From Candidatus Nanopelagicales bacterium (GTDB taxonomy: Bacteria > Actinomycetota > Actinomycetes > S36-B12): 17,745 bases of DNA. Shown here in pieces: positions 1-7,287 of the stretch. The notes under the pieces were generated by a model that saw only the letters and a program-made list of their open reading frames with translations, was not told the origin of the DNA and searched no databases. Within the stretch, counting starts at the first letter, position 1; every line of letters begins with the position of its first letter. Location: NCBI GenBank assembly GCA_030836325.1, contig JAURQC010000031.1, positions 1 through 17,745 on the forward strand, in the 5' to 3' direction. Both the position numbers and the translations under genes were made by a program.

Positions 1-369
1 CGGGTTCCGGTGGCGCAGTTACTTCTCGATCAGGCGGTGGTGTCGGGAATCGGCAACGTCTATCGAGCCGAGTTCTGTTTCATCCTCGGGCTCGACCCGT
101 TCACGCCGGCGAACGAGGTCTCGACCGACACCGTCGGTGACATCTGGCGTCTGGCGATCGATCAGATGAAAGTCGGGGAGCGGATCGGCCGGATCGTCAC
201 GGTGGAGCCGGCGAAAGCAGGCGTAGAGCGACACCGTGACGTGCCGGCGAGGGAACGGCTCTACGTCTACAAGCGCGATGGTTATCGATGCCGTCGGTGC
301 CGATCGACGATTCGGGTCGGGGAACTCGCGGGTCGGAAGGTGTGGTGGTGTTCGACGTGTCAGCGTTGA
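1..369 (+). CDS. Fpg/Nei-family DNA glycosylase, C-terminal part
   Basis: The frame is open from base 1, so the N-terminal catalytic half lies outside the window. What remains is the helix-two-turn-helix DNA-binding region (QAVVSGIGNVYRAE, with the Gly-Ile-Gly-Asn-Val-Tyr-Arg signature). It is followed by a C-terminal zinc finger of the form Cys-X2-Cys ... Cys-X2-Cys, ending WWCSTCQR. Proteins of this family excise oxidised bases and cut the abasic site in base-excision repair. The finger spacing and the trailing Cys-Gln-Arg fit Nei/endonuclease VIII-like actinobacterial proteins at least as well as MutM, but the deciding N-terminus is missing. This is ordinary host-chromosome content left of the island. 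Confidence 0.9.
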   Translation, partial: RVPVAQLLLDQAVVSGIGNVYRAEFCFILGLDPFTPANEVSTDTVGDIWRLAIDQMKVGERIGRIVTVEPAKAGVERHRDVPARERLYVYKRDGYRCRRCRSTIRVGELAGRKVWWCSTCQR

Positions 370-373
370 GCAC

Positions 374-739
374 TTAGAGGGGTCGCGCGAAACTTAGGTC
401 GTGGCCGCTTGGATCGGTGATGGCGAACATCCGCTCTCCCCAGTCGGCATCGCGGGGTGGGTGACGCGGGCTCAGTCCAGCAGCGACTGCTCGCGCGTGT
501 AAGGCGTCGACATCGTCGACGTGGAAGATGACCCGCCCCCACGGCCCTGGAGTGCCGGTGAGCGTCAGGTTCACGTGGCAGACGCCGGCGCTCATCGTGG
601 TGAACGACGCTCCGTGTCCGCCGAAGGAGACCTCGAAGCCGATGGCCTCGTAGAAGTTGATCGAGGTCGACATGTCGACCGTGGCGAGGGTGACGGCGTC
701 GATGCGCATCGGCGGGGGAGTGCGACGCCGGTCAGACAT
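374..739 (-). CDS. VOC (glyoxalase/bleomycin-resistance) family protein
   Basis: This is a 121-residue protein with the single-domain vicinal-oxygen-chelate fold pattern: a start like AVTLATVDMSTSINFYEAIGF, a central GRVIFHVDDVDALHARAVAAG helix, and an end like FAITDPSGHDLSFARP. Such proteins are metal-dependent isomerases, dioxygenases or antibiotic-binding proteins; the substrate cannot be read from sequence. The start ATG at 739 overlaps the stop of the upstream membrane-protein gene by 8 bases, which suggests translational coupling. A second in-frame ATG at residue 11 is an alternative start. The gene converges on the glycosylase gene with only 4 bases between the stops. Confidence 0.85.
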   Translation of the reverse strand: MSDRRRTPPPMRIDAVTLATVDMSTSINFYEAIGFEVSFGGHGASFTTMSAGVCHVNLTLTGTPGPWGRVIFHVDDVDALHARAVAAGLSPRHPPRDADWGERMFAITDPSGHDLSFARPL

Positions 740-1001
740 CGATCACCCCGGGAGGACCAGCCTCTCCGCGGGCAGCGTCGCGACGCCGTCGCGCTCGACG
801 ACCGAGTAGGCGCAGGATCACGTTGAGTCCGACGACCGCGACGACGGCCTGCACCCACCAGGGTGAGGTGCCCGGGAAAACGGCATCGAGGACGAGACCG
901 ACCACCCAGACGAATCCGAACAGCGTGAGCAATGGGATGAGCGCTACGAGGCAACCCGCTGACGCGCATCCGCGGTTGACCATCACGACGGGAGCCTGCA
1001 C
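732..1001 (-). CDS. Small two-helix membrane protein
   Basis: This is an 89-residue protein with two hydrophobic stretches, about residues 15-40 (CLVALIPLLTLFGFVWVVGL) and 48-66 (WWVQAVVAVVGLNVILRLL). An Arg-rich cytoplasmic-type segment (GRRARRRRDAARG) and a short tail follow. I recognise no family and assign no function. The start is uncertain: GTG at 1001 gives the longest protein, and ATG at 983 (MVNRGC) is an alternative. It lies upstream of, and overlaps by 8 bases, the VOC gene, so the two are probably co-transcribed. It is host chromosome outside the island. Confidence 0.6.
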   Translation of the reverse strand: MQAPVVMVNRGCASAGCLVALIPLLTLFGFVWVVGLVLDAVFPGTSPWWVQAVVAVVGLNVILRLLGRRARRRRDAARGEAGPPGVIDV

Positions 1002-1061
1002 ACCTCCACCCTAGGGTCGCGTTCCGGTGCTCACGGGCGCGCCGGTAGCCTGCCGTCTCCC

Positions 1062-1135
1062 GGGCGCATAGCTCAGTTGGCTAGAGCGCTTCCCTTACAA
1101 GGAAGATGTCGGGGGTTCGAGTCCCTCTGCGCCCA
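1062..1135 (+). tRNA. tRNA-Val (anticodon UAC)
   Basis: A complete cloverleaf can be folded. The acceptor stem is GGGCGCA paired with TGCGCCC (1128-1134), with discriminator A1135 and no encoded CCA. The anticodon stem CTTCC/GGAAG encloses loop CTTACAA, so the anticodon is TAC at 1096-1098, which reads valine GTA/GTG codons. The T-arm GGGGGTTCGAGTCCC is intact. Its 3' 50 bases are duplicated at 16793-16842, which makes this gene the integration target of the island; the gene stays functional because the insertion restored its 3' end. Confidence 0.96.
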
Positions 1136-1137
1136 CT
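1086..1137. repeat. Left attachment-site repeat (tRNA 3' end)
   Basis: These 52 bases are identical to 16793-16844. Ten further bases (1075-1084) also match 16782-16791, with a single mismatch at 1085 (A here, C at 16792). The repeat covers the anticodon arm, T-arm, acceptor 3' strand and two bases beyond the discriminator. This is the usual crossover zone for tyrosine integrases that target tRNA genes. Confidence 0.93.
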
Positions 1138-1168
1138 GTTTGAGACGAGTTTCGTCTGTTGCGTGAAC

Positions 1169-1195
1169 GGTTTCCGTTGTGTTGCAACGGAAACC
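1169..1195. repeat. Inverted repeat just inside the left island end
   Basis: GGTTTCCGTTG (1169-1179) and its exact complement (1185-1195) form an 11-bp perfect stem with a 5-base loop. A smaller 6-bp stem AGACGA/TCGTCT lies at 1143-1157, directly after the tRNA. Neither is followed by a T-run, so they are not clear terminators. Possible roles are stabilising the tRNA transcript end or binding island recombination proteins; both are guesses. Confidence 0.5.
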
Positions 1196-1233
1196 TGCTT
1201 GTTCTGGTTGCTCGTTTGCTATGTCGTTGTCAA

Positions 1234-1332
1234 CCACGGCGACCTCACCCCAACCGAGTTCGCCCTACAGTGGACCACGACCCACCAACCCCAAGCCGCA
1301 TAGCGACTGGACCACTCATGGGGTCCCCCTCA
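1234..1332 (+). mobile_element. IS3-family 3'-end remnant (left)
   Basis: These bases are identical to 8786-8884, the last bases of the IS3-type element inside the island, including the end of the transposase orfB (HGDLTPTEFALQWTTTHQPQAA, stop) and the right terminal repeat ending CCTCA. The 5' portion of the element is missing. Perfect identity with the internal copy implies a recent event. The rest of the 389-base stretch between the tRNA and the peptidase gene holds no convincing gene. An open frame ending at 1433 (tail SEDIRLEDIFSQTS) could be the stump of a gene cut by the IS, but this is weak. Confidence 0.92.
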
Positions 1333-1526
1333 CATCCCCCGAGCCGTGGTACGAAGGTGACCTCGTCGATGCCAGCCCTGTGATGCCAAGCGAAGACATC
1401 CGCCTCGAAGACATCTTCTCCCAGACCTCGTGAACGTCGTTGTGAAGTGCCAAGCCGCCCCAGCAGCCGACTTAGAGAGTTGTTGATGGTCGTTTTGCAC
1501 GCAACGTCCCAAATCGAAGTAGCACG

Positions 1527-2861
1527 ATGAACGCCGAGGCCGAACTCACCCAGGTGCTCGTCCAGAACGCCTGCGTTAACGACGGCTCAAACAACCCTGG
1601 CGAAGAGCGCAACGTCGACGAGTTACTCGCTGTTCTCGAGCCGTCAGCATCAGACATCGAAATAGTTGACTCAGCACCAGGGCGCCGATCAATGGTCGCC
1701 AAATGGCCAGGTTTCGACCCCGCCGCTCCGGCGCTGATGCTTCTCTGTCACACCGATGTCGTCCCGGCCGAGCCAGCCCGCTGGGACCGGGATCCTTTCG
1801 GAGCAGAGATACATGACGGGTTCATCTGGGGCCGAGGAACGATGGACATGCTCGGACATGTCGCAACCATGACGTTGGCCTTTCGAGATCTTGTTGCCAG
1901 CGGGCGGCGTCTCCCTGGCGATGTCATTCTTGCCGCCGTTGCCGATGAAGAGGCGCTTGGCGGCATGGGAATGGGTCACCTCGTCCAAAAGCATGGCGAT
2001 CTTGTCAACGCCGACTGGGTTCTTACCGAATCGGGCGGAGTCAGATCAGGGCCTGCAGAAAGTCCACAGTTGGGTGTACTCATCGCAGAAAAAGGCACGT
2101 GGCGTGTCGCTCTTAACATCTCCGGGGAGCCTGGCCACAGTTCCCTCCCGTACGGAGTCGAGACTGTTCTCTCGATCGCTGCTGAGATCGTTCAACGTCT
2201 CAGCCAAGACAGCGGGCTCATTCACATCAGCGACGAGTGGCGCGAAGTGGTACGGCACGGCTGGAATCCACAGGCAGCCGAGGTAATTACCGACCCGGCT
2301 CGCGTTGATGCGGTCATAGCTCGCATGCCGCGCTCGGTCGCTCGGGCCGTACATGCGCTCACTCGAATGACCATTGTCCCCACTCGCGTGGTCACAGATG
2401 GATCCTGGAACTCCATGAGCGCACAGGCCACGGTGGAGTTGGATGTCCGGACAGTGTCCGGGCAAGGGTGGGACGACATTGTCGAACACATCAGCTTCGT
2501 TCTTGGCGATGACTTATTTCAGCGGGTCGATATCGAACTCATCCGCTACGCGAATGCCACGCGCTCACCTATCGACACCCAATTGTGGGGGCTGCTGCAG
2601 GAGTGCACCCGCCAGATTGTTCCTGACGCTTCTCTAGTGCCAACGTTCGCCTCAGGATGTACCGACGCGAGGTTCATGCGTGAACGAGGAGCTACTGCCT
2701 ACGGGTTTGGGCTCTACAGCACACAGCTAAACGCCCAAGAAGTCCCGATGATGCTGCATGGTGACAACGAACGCGTCGACTTGGAAAGCCTTTCGCTCAT
2801 GCGGAGGCTGTGGTCAGAGGTTTTCGATGGGCTGGCACACCGCCCACCTCACTCCAGGTAG
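1527..2861 (+). CDS. M20-family metallopeptidase/amidohydrolase
   Basis: This is a 444-residue protein matching the M20/M25/M40 family, which hydrolyses peptide or amide bonds with two zinc ions. Visible metal ligands and motifs are LCHTDVVP (His75), WGRGTMDMLGH (Asp107), AVADEEALGG (Glu141 proposed general base and Glu142 ligand), a third-ligand region VLTESGG, and a late LHGDNE (His411). The central dimerisation domain fits the family length. The usual DMKG is DMLG here. There is no signal peptide, so it should be cytoplasmic. Its 3' end overlaps the convergent sulfotransferase gene by 13 bp. It could trim the RiPP, degrade leader fragments or confer immunity; none is shown by sequence. The Shine-Dalgarno sequence before ATG 1527 is weak. 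Confidence 0.9.
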   Translation: MNAEAELTQVLVQNACVNDGSNNPGEERNVDELLAVLEPSASDIEIVDSAPGRRSMVAKWPGFDPAAPALMLLCHTDVVPAEPARWDRDPFGAEIHDGFIWGRGTMDMLGHVATMTLAFRDLVASGRRLPGDVILAAVADEEALGGMGMGHLVQKHGDLVNADWVLTESGGVRSGPAESPQLGVLIAEKGTWRVALNISGEPGHSSLPYGVETVLSIAAEIVQRLSQDSGLIHISDEWREVVRHGWNPQAAEVITDPARVDAVIARMPRSVARAVHALTRMTIVPTRVVTDGSWNSMSAQATVELDVRTVSGQGWDDIVEHISFVLGDDLFQRVDIELIRYANATRSPIDTQLWGLLQECTRQIVPDASLVPTFASGCTDARFMRERGATAYGFGLYSTQLNAQEVPMMLHGDNERVDLESLSLMRRLWSEVFDGLAHRPPHSR

Positions 2862-3715
2862 CCGAAGCGGCGCATCATTTCGGCGTGCTCAACCTCGATC
2901 CTGTCGATGAGTTCACGCTCAAGTTCAGAAGCCCAAGCAGCGACTTCGCCTCGCCGAAAAAACACGCGGTCAGGTGCGGCTGCTTCTACGAAGCCGTGAA
3001 CGATTTCAGCGACCGCAAGTCGCTCAAAAGAACAGGCTTCAACTGCTGCACTCACTGCCGTTTCGTCAGCCGCAACTCCTAGCCAACGGGCTAGGCCAGT
3101 CACCGTGGTAATCGGATCTGCAGCCAGGTCCTCGTACCGGAGTACAAGCGTTGGAAGGTCGTCTTGCTCAGTCCAGGACTGCACATGGGACGACCAATTG
3201 CCAGGATGAAAGCGATGGTCGTCATCAAGCCGAACCGGAACATCAACCCCCCCGGTCGCCATGATGTCCACTGCGTCCTGGGGGCTGTGACCGATGTGAT
3301 GCGCCCAGCTCACAGCTACCGCTCTAGGGTCACGAATGATGTAGATGGCCTTCGCATCGGGCGGTTGCCAGTTCACCGGATACCCGTCAGCGACTGGAAG
3401 CCAAGCCGCGTGAGTTTTTCGCAGAACACCTTGATCGGCCTCTGCGCGGTCAGCCAGGGCCCAACCGAGACGCTGGAAGCCGTGGGCCGCCACATCATCA
3501 ATATCCGACACCGACAAACCCAGGCCTCGCATCAGATCATCACTTGCGTGGCCTTCCGACCCAAGCCGATTGATATCGGGTGGATGCCCGGTGCGAAGCG
3601 CCTGGGCCAGACTACGAACCCAAGTGTTCCCAGACTTCGGATACGACGCACACCAAACAGTCCGGCTACGAGGCGTCGCCCCATCCCCTTGCTCATCGTG
3701 CGTTGACTTCATCAC
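2849..3715 (-). CDS. PAPS-dependent sulfotransferase
   Basis: This 288-residue cytosolic-type sulfotransferase should transfer sulfate from PAPS to a hydroxyl or amine. The 5'-phosphosulfate-binding loop is SYPKSGNTW (residues 24-32). The probable catalytic His is in LRKTHAAW (His102). The 3'-phosphate-binding region is YIIRDPRAVAVSWAHH (125-140), followed by LRYEDL and the late FFRRGEVAAW motif, so all key elements are present. The start GTG at 3715 overlaps the stop of the kinase-like gene as GTGA; an ATG directly follows in frame. It is the last gene of the leftward arm. By context it probably modifies the RiPP, whose core offers five Thr and one Ser and no Tyr; a small-molecule substrate cannot be excluded. 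Confidence 0.9.
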   Translation of the reverse strand: MMKSTHDEQGDGATPRSRTVWCASYPKSGNTWVRSLAQALRTGHPPDINRLGSEGHASDDLMRGLGLSVSDIDDVAAHGFQRLGWALADRAEADQGVLRKTHAAWLPVADGYPVNWQPPDAKAIYIIRDPRAVAVSWAHHIGHSPQDAVDIMATGGVDVPVRLDDDHRFHPGNWSSHVQSWTEQDDLPTLVLRYEDLAADPITTVTGLARWLGVAADETAVSAAVEACSFERLAVAEIVHGFVEAAAPDRVFFRRGEVAAWASELERELIDRIEVEHAEMMRRFGYLE

Positions 3716-4521
3716 ATCAGCTCCGAGAAAGCGGTCTCGATCATGCCTGCAAGTACCGGTGGTGAGCTCCGCCGCACTACGGCTTCGTCACTGCTAATCG
3801 GTCGAAGCACTCGAACCCCCGGCACAGCGGGAACACACGCTGGCGGCTGGTCTGAACCATTTACAAGAGGGGGAACGGGGCTCGTAGCTAAGCGCTCGGC
3901 GAGAAGGTCAACACCCTCAGACCCCTGAATGACTGCCTCACGCAAAGCCAGTCTCCGCGACAAGACCACAACGCCACCAAGGCGACCCGTTCGGGTGGGC
4001 GAGCACTGGATCTCGACGCGGTCCCGGCCGGAGATAGCTGCGCTCAGCCGGCTGCTCTCCACCCCAAGAGCAACTGATCGGTCAACAGTGACCACGTCAC
4101 CAAAACGGACAGGGACGCCATCGTCACCCCACCCAACGACGCCATCTGAAGTAAGGGCCCATCCTCGCTTCATCATTGCTAAGGCGAGAACGGAGCATCC
4201 GGTTCGGGGTGCACCCGTCAAGATGACCGTACGTCCGCCTCGCTCAACGCAGGACCCGTTCATTGCCGTGAGTCCGTTCGCTCGAAGCCACTGGCCTGTA
4301 GCCCACGTTCCCAGTTGGCCAAGGACCTGGTCGCGGCTCTTCTGGTCTGGGCCGGACACGATGACAGCCTCGGCAGAGACCTCCGTTGAGCCGAGTTCAG
4401 GAAGGTCAAGTTTGACTGATCGAGACAGCCGGCGAAAACCAGGCATCGGACCGCGCACTGGGGCTGACCCGTCGCGAAACTCGACAGGCAGAACGATTGA
4501 CGAAGTGGGATCAGCGACCAC
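3712..4521 (-). CDS. HPr-kinase-like protein with degenerate Walker A
   Basis: This 269-residue protein resembles HprK-type kinases found in RiPP clusters. The segment LTGAPRTGCSVLALAMMKRG (residues 101-120) aligns with the HprK P-loop followed by the 'RG-x-x-L' strand, and WALTSDGVVGW takes the place of the acidic DD motif. The Walker A lysine is replaced by Cys109 (codon TGC), and the first Asp of the DD pair is Ser. HprK-like enzymes in lasso-peptide clusters phosphorylate Ser in the peptide; this one may be inactive, use a different nucleotide mode or only bind peptide. Start GTG 4521 overlaps the TfuA gene by 11 bp. The remainder (about 1-95 and 135-269) matches nothing I recognise. Family assignment is moderate. 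Confidence 0.65.
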   Translation of the reverse strand: MVADPTSSIVLPVEFRDGSAPVRGPMPGFRRLSRSVKLDLPELGSTEVSAEAVIVSGPDQKSRDQVLGQLGTWATGQWLRANGLTAMNGSCVERGGRTVILTGAPRTGCSVLALAMMKRGWALTSDGVVGWGDDGVPVRFGDVVTVDRSVALGVESSRLSAAISGRDRVEIQCSPTRTGRLGGVVVLSRRLALREAVIQGSEGVDLLAERLATSPVPPLVNGSDQPPACVPAVPGVRVLRPISSDEAVVRRSSPPVLAGMIETAFSELM

Positions 4522-5938
4522 GAGACATCAGCGGTTCGCCGTCGTCAAAGAACCGAACCCCTTCGCCTACATCAGGTAGCAGACCTGTTCCGAACAACGC
4601 CTGGAACGCTCTCACCGAAGTCTGGATCGTGGCGACCAACTCAGCGACGGATCCGAGCTCGTTTCGTTCGACGTATTCGATGAAGTCTTCAGGGATTTCC
4701 CAATCTGATAGCGACACATGAGTGGCGATCGCCTGCTGTGGGGTGATTTCACCCTCCACGACGACAGAACTCGCAAGCGATTCCTGAAGCGCGGCAGCAT
4801 GCTTGACCTCGTCGTACCGACCAGACCGTCGAAGTTCGTCGAGAAACAACCTCGTGATTACCCCGTGTTGGGTTTGACCGAGGTGACTGTATTCAATGCG
4901 CCTCACTAGCGCTTCGCGAACAATCATCTCGCGCAGATGATTGGCGTCAAGATCAAGTTCTTGTGCTCGTATGTTCAGTTCATCATCTGTGACTTCTAGG
5001 CGTTCGCAAAGAGCTGCGCGGGCGGCCTCCAATTCGGACTCTGTTGGAGCCCCTCCGAACCAGTGACCCATCCATGCAAGCGCGTTCCGTTGTCGGGCGA
5101 CGCTCATCACTTCTTCGTAATCAGCTTCGTTGATCGCTGCGTAACGGCGAATCCGATCGAAGGTGACCGGTAGCCCGTCGCTGGATTCCACAATCACATC
5201 CCGAGACAAAACCGCTTGGAACACCCCCGACATGACAGTGCCAGGTCGACGCTCAGCGGGCGGGGCATCGGCGGGAAGGTTGCGCATTTTTTTGAGCAGC
5301 GCAATTGCGTCACGTCGTTTCGGGTCGAGCTCTTGGGCACGCGTCTTAAAGAATTCGCGCAAAAATCCAACCTCTTGAGCGCCGACACCTAGCTCGACAG
5401 CATCAACAAGTGAGTCGGCCAGCCTCCGCTCTGGGAACCACCGTTGCTCCTGTCGGCGGATCAGTTCGTTGGACAGGTCGTTTCCGATGAGACCCTCAGC
5501 CGCAGCTGCGGTGAGCACAGCTCGGATCGTCACCATCGCATCTGAAAGCGGACGGAATCCTGAAGATTCATCGGAGTGAGTAAGAGCTACGTCAGCATCG
5601 TTCTCCAATTTTCCACTCGCGAAGCCCTCGAAAATCTCGCCAACCCCCAGCATTCCGTACGGGGCACACTCTGCGGCCCGCAGCGCTCCCATGCTGCTCG
5701 AACCGAGGACCCATGCCCCGCCGTCCATGGCGTAGAGCAGCTCCTTGTGGAACACGGACATGTTCTGCAAGAACGTCCCGTCGACCAGGCCGATGGCGTG
5801 CGGGCGATACCTGCGCGTTGCGCCAAGCACATCACCCATTGCCGCCGGAGGAAGAAAGATTGCTTCTGGCAACAGGGCAACGGCTTCTTCGCGCGACAAC
5901 GACGGGCCGAGGAAGACCACTTGCGCCCGGTCGTTCAC
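4511..5938 (-). CDS. TfuA-domain protein with long C-terminal extension
   Basis: The 475-residue protein begins with a TfuA core (about residues 5-215). It shows VFLGPSLS, PHAIGLVDGTF, GSSSMGALRAAECAPYGMLG and a later acidic DADVALTH, the family hallmarks. TfuA proteins partner YcaO enzymes; in thioamide-forming systems TfuA is thought to deliver sulfur. The C-terminal 260 residues are charged and helical-looking and I cannot assign them. I chose GTG 5938 because it overlaps the YcaO stop as GTGA and has GGAGA just upstream; a TTG at 5968 would lengthen it by 10 residues. Its immediate coupling with YcaO supports a joint function on the precursor peptide. Confidence 0.88.
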   Translation of the reverse strand: MNDRAQVVFLGPSLSREEAVALLPEAIFLPPAAMGDVLGATRRYRPHAIGLVDGTFLQNMSVFHKELLYAMDGGAWVLGSSSMGALRAAECAPYGMLGVGEIFEGFASGKLENDADVALTHSDESSGFRPLSDAMVTIRAVLTAAAAEGLIGNDLSNELIRRQEQRWFPERRLADSLVDAVELGVGAQEVGFLREFFKTRAQELDPKRRDAIALLKKMRNLPADAPPAERRPGTVMSGVFQAVLSRDVIVESSDGLPVTFDRIRRYAAINEADYEEVMSVARQRNALAWMGHWFGGAPTESELEAARAALCERLEVTDDELNIRAQELDLDANHLREMIVREALVRRIEYSHLGQTQHGVITRLFLDELRRSGRYDEVKHAAALQESLASSVVVEGEITPQQAIATHVSLSDWEIPEDFIEYVERNELGSVAELVATIQTSVRAFQALFGTGLLPDVGEGVRFFDDGEPLMSRGR

Positions 5939-7158
5939 GCCGTCTCCAACCGATAGTCGTCGACCCAAGCCTGACCCCGTTCACCCACCGCCGCGTACGA
6001 AAACATGTACCCCTCGAGGCCCGGAACGATCACTCGGACAACCTGCACAGGGTCATCGGGAGATGTGTGCCGGATCACCAAGATCTGAGAAAAGCCAGCC
6101 GAGCGAAGCATCGTGGCAGCTCGCTCAAGGTCGCCTTCGACGCTTCCGGTGCCGAGGTTGACATCGTTGTCGAAGACTCCCTCAACGGACGTCGGTGTGC
6201 TTACCGTCGACGACGTTGCCGCTGCTCGCTGACTCTCGAACATGTCATCACGCGCCCCAGACACGATGAGGCAACGCCCCTGCGCTGCTTCAGTGACCGC
6301 TCGCACCAACGCAGCGGATGCGGATAACGACGCGCCTGCTCCTTTGAACGATCCAGTTCGACCGCCGGGAACGTCATGTAGATAGGCGACCACAATCGGA
6401 ATACCGATTTCGGTTGTGGCATCCACAACTTCAAGTCGCAACCCGGCTGCCTCGATGCGATCAGCAACCGAGGGCTCAACAGCTCGGAGACGCGCCATGC
6501 CGTCAAGATGCGGGCGATCACCCACATAAGTGGTCAGTGTCATCCCGTCTCGCTCAACGACCTCCATAAGACCACTCAAAATGGCCTCCAGGACGTGTGC
6601 CCCGCTTGCCAAACCGTTCGAACCAGTGATGAAGGGCCGGTATGACCCGTCACCAATCAGCGACACTGCGACAAGGCCATCAGGAACCCAGACCTCAGTC
6701 CCGGCGATGATGTCCCAGGAAGGCGTCCATCGGATCGGCACATCAGGCGTCCACAGCGACCCCTTCGCCTGCGGGCACAAAGATCCGTCCACAGTGACGA
6801 CGCCACGCCGGCGGAGTTCATTCTGACTAGCGAGGACTGAGGCGATTTCCAAGTGTTCCCAAACCGCCTGTTCGCAGCACTCCATGACCGCGCTCACCCA
6901 ACTGGCGTCCGGACTAACCCCTTTGCCGCTGCCGCTCGCAAGGGTTCGTCCCTGCGGCTTAATCGCCATGTGGACCGGAAGCCCAATGCGGTCAAAGCCC
7001 GTCAGGTGGGCGACTCGCGTAATCCCGTATGCGCCGAGATGTTGAGACAGCTCCCCCCGCAGATCGGAGGCTTCTCTCGAACGGAGACCCGAAGAGGTCA
7101 CCAAGGTTCGTAGAGGCTGCTCGTTGACAGCCAGCAGATGATCAAGATTCAACGTCAT
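5935..7158 (-). CDS. YcaO-domain ATP-dependent peptide-modifying enzyme
   Basis: This 407-residue protein has the YcaO ATP-binding signatures: SGSGKGVSPDASWVSAVMECCEQ (SGKG at 77-80, Glu93, Glu96), TGSNGLASGAHVLEAILSG (Asn181) and LMEVVERDG (Glu199, Glu202), then ALVRAVTEAAQGR (Arg286, Glu290, Gln293). YcaO enzymes activate backbone amides with ATP to form azolines, amidines or, with TfuA, thioamides. The C-terminus lacks the PxPxP tail of classical azoline cyclodehydratases, and no E1-like or ocin-ThiF partner is present in the window. It therefore fits the TfuA-partnered type. Start ATG 7158 is preceded by AAGAAAGAG. It lies 129 bases downstream of the precursor peptide in the same direction, separated by a hairpin-plus-T-run. 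Confidence 0.95.
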   Translation of the reverse strand: MTLNLDHLLAVNEQPLRTLVTSSGLRSREASDLRGELSQHLGAYGITRVAHLTGFDRIGLPVHMAIKPQGRTLASGSGKGVSPDASWVSAVMECCEQAVWEHLEIASVLASQNELRRRGVVTVDGSLCPQAKGSLWTPDVPIRWTPSWDIIAGTEVWVPDGLVAVSLIGDGSYRPFITGSNGLASGAHVLEAILSGLMEVVERDGMTLTTYVGDRPHLDGMARLRAVEPSVADRIEAAGLRLEVVDATTEIGIPIVVAYLHDVPGGRTGSFKGAGASLSASAALVRAVTEAAQGRCLIVSGARDDMFESQRAAATSSTVSTPTSVEGVFDNDVNLGTGSVEGDLERAATMLRSAGFSQILVIRHTSPDDPVQVVRVIVPGLEGYMFSYAAVGERGQAWVDDYRLETA

Positions 7159-7260
7159 GGAGACTCTTTCTTAGACAGAGTCACCTCTGCAAATCCACGT
7201 CGGGTCAGCAGGCTCGTAAGCCGGCGTCACCATGGAGTTGGTTCGTTTTGGCTGCTCGTC

Positions 7261-7285
7261 AAAAACAGCCGACGCAGCTACGGCT
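7261..7285 (-). terminator. Candidate attenuator between precursor and YcaO
   Basis: On the minus strand, 2 bases after the precursor stop, AGCCG (7285-7281) can pair with CGGCT (7271-7267). The stem is followed by G and five Ts (7265-7261), as in an intrinsic terminator. The stem is only 5 bp, so it would be leaky. A downstream CAGCC (around 7250-7254) can instead pair with GGCTG, giving a competing fold. A partial terminator here would make much more precursor message than enzyme message, a common need in RiPP operons. Confidence 0.45.
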
Positions 7286-7287
7286 AA

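Noticed and set aside
1336..1433. Possible C-terminal stump of a gene (tail PSEDIRLEDIFSQTS) after the left IS remnant.
   Set aside because: It has no start outside IS or tRNA sequence, is too short to match a family, and could be chance.
2046..2489. 147-residue frame on the minus strand inside the M20 gene.
   Set aside because: It is antisense to conserved M20 peptidase sequence and shows no motif or start signal.
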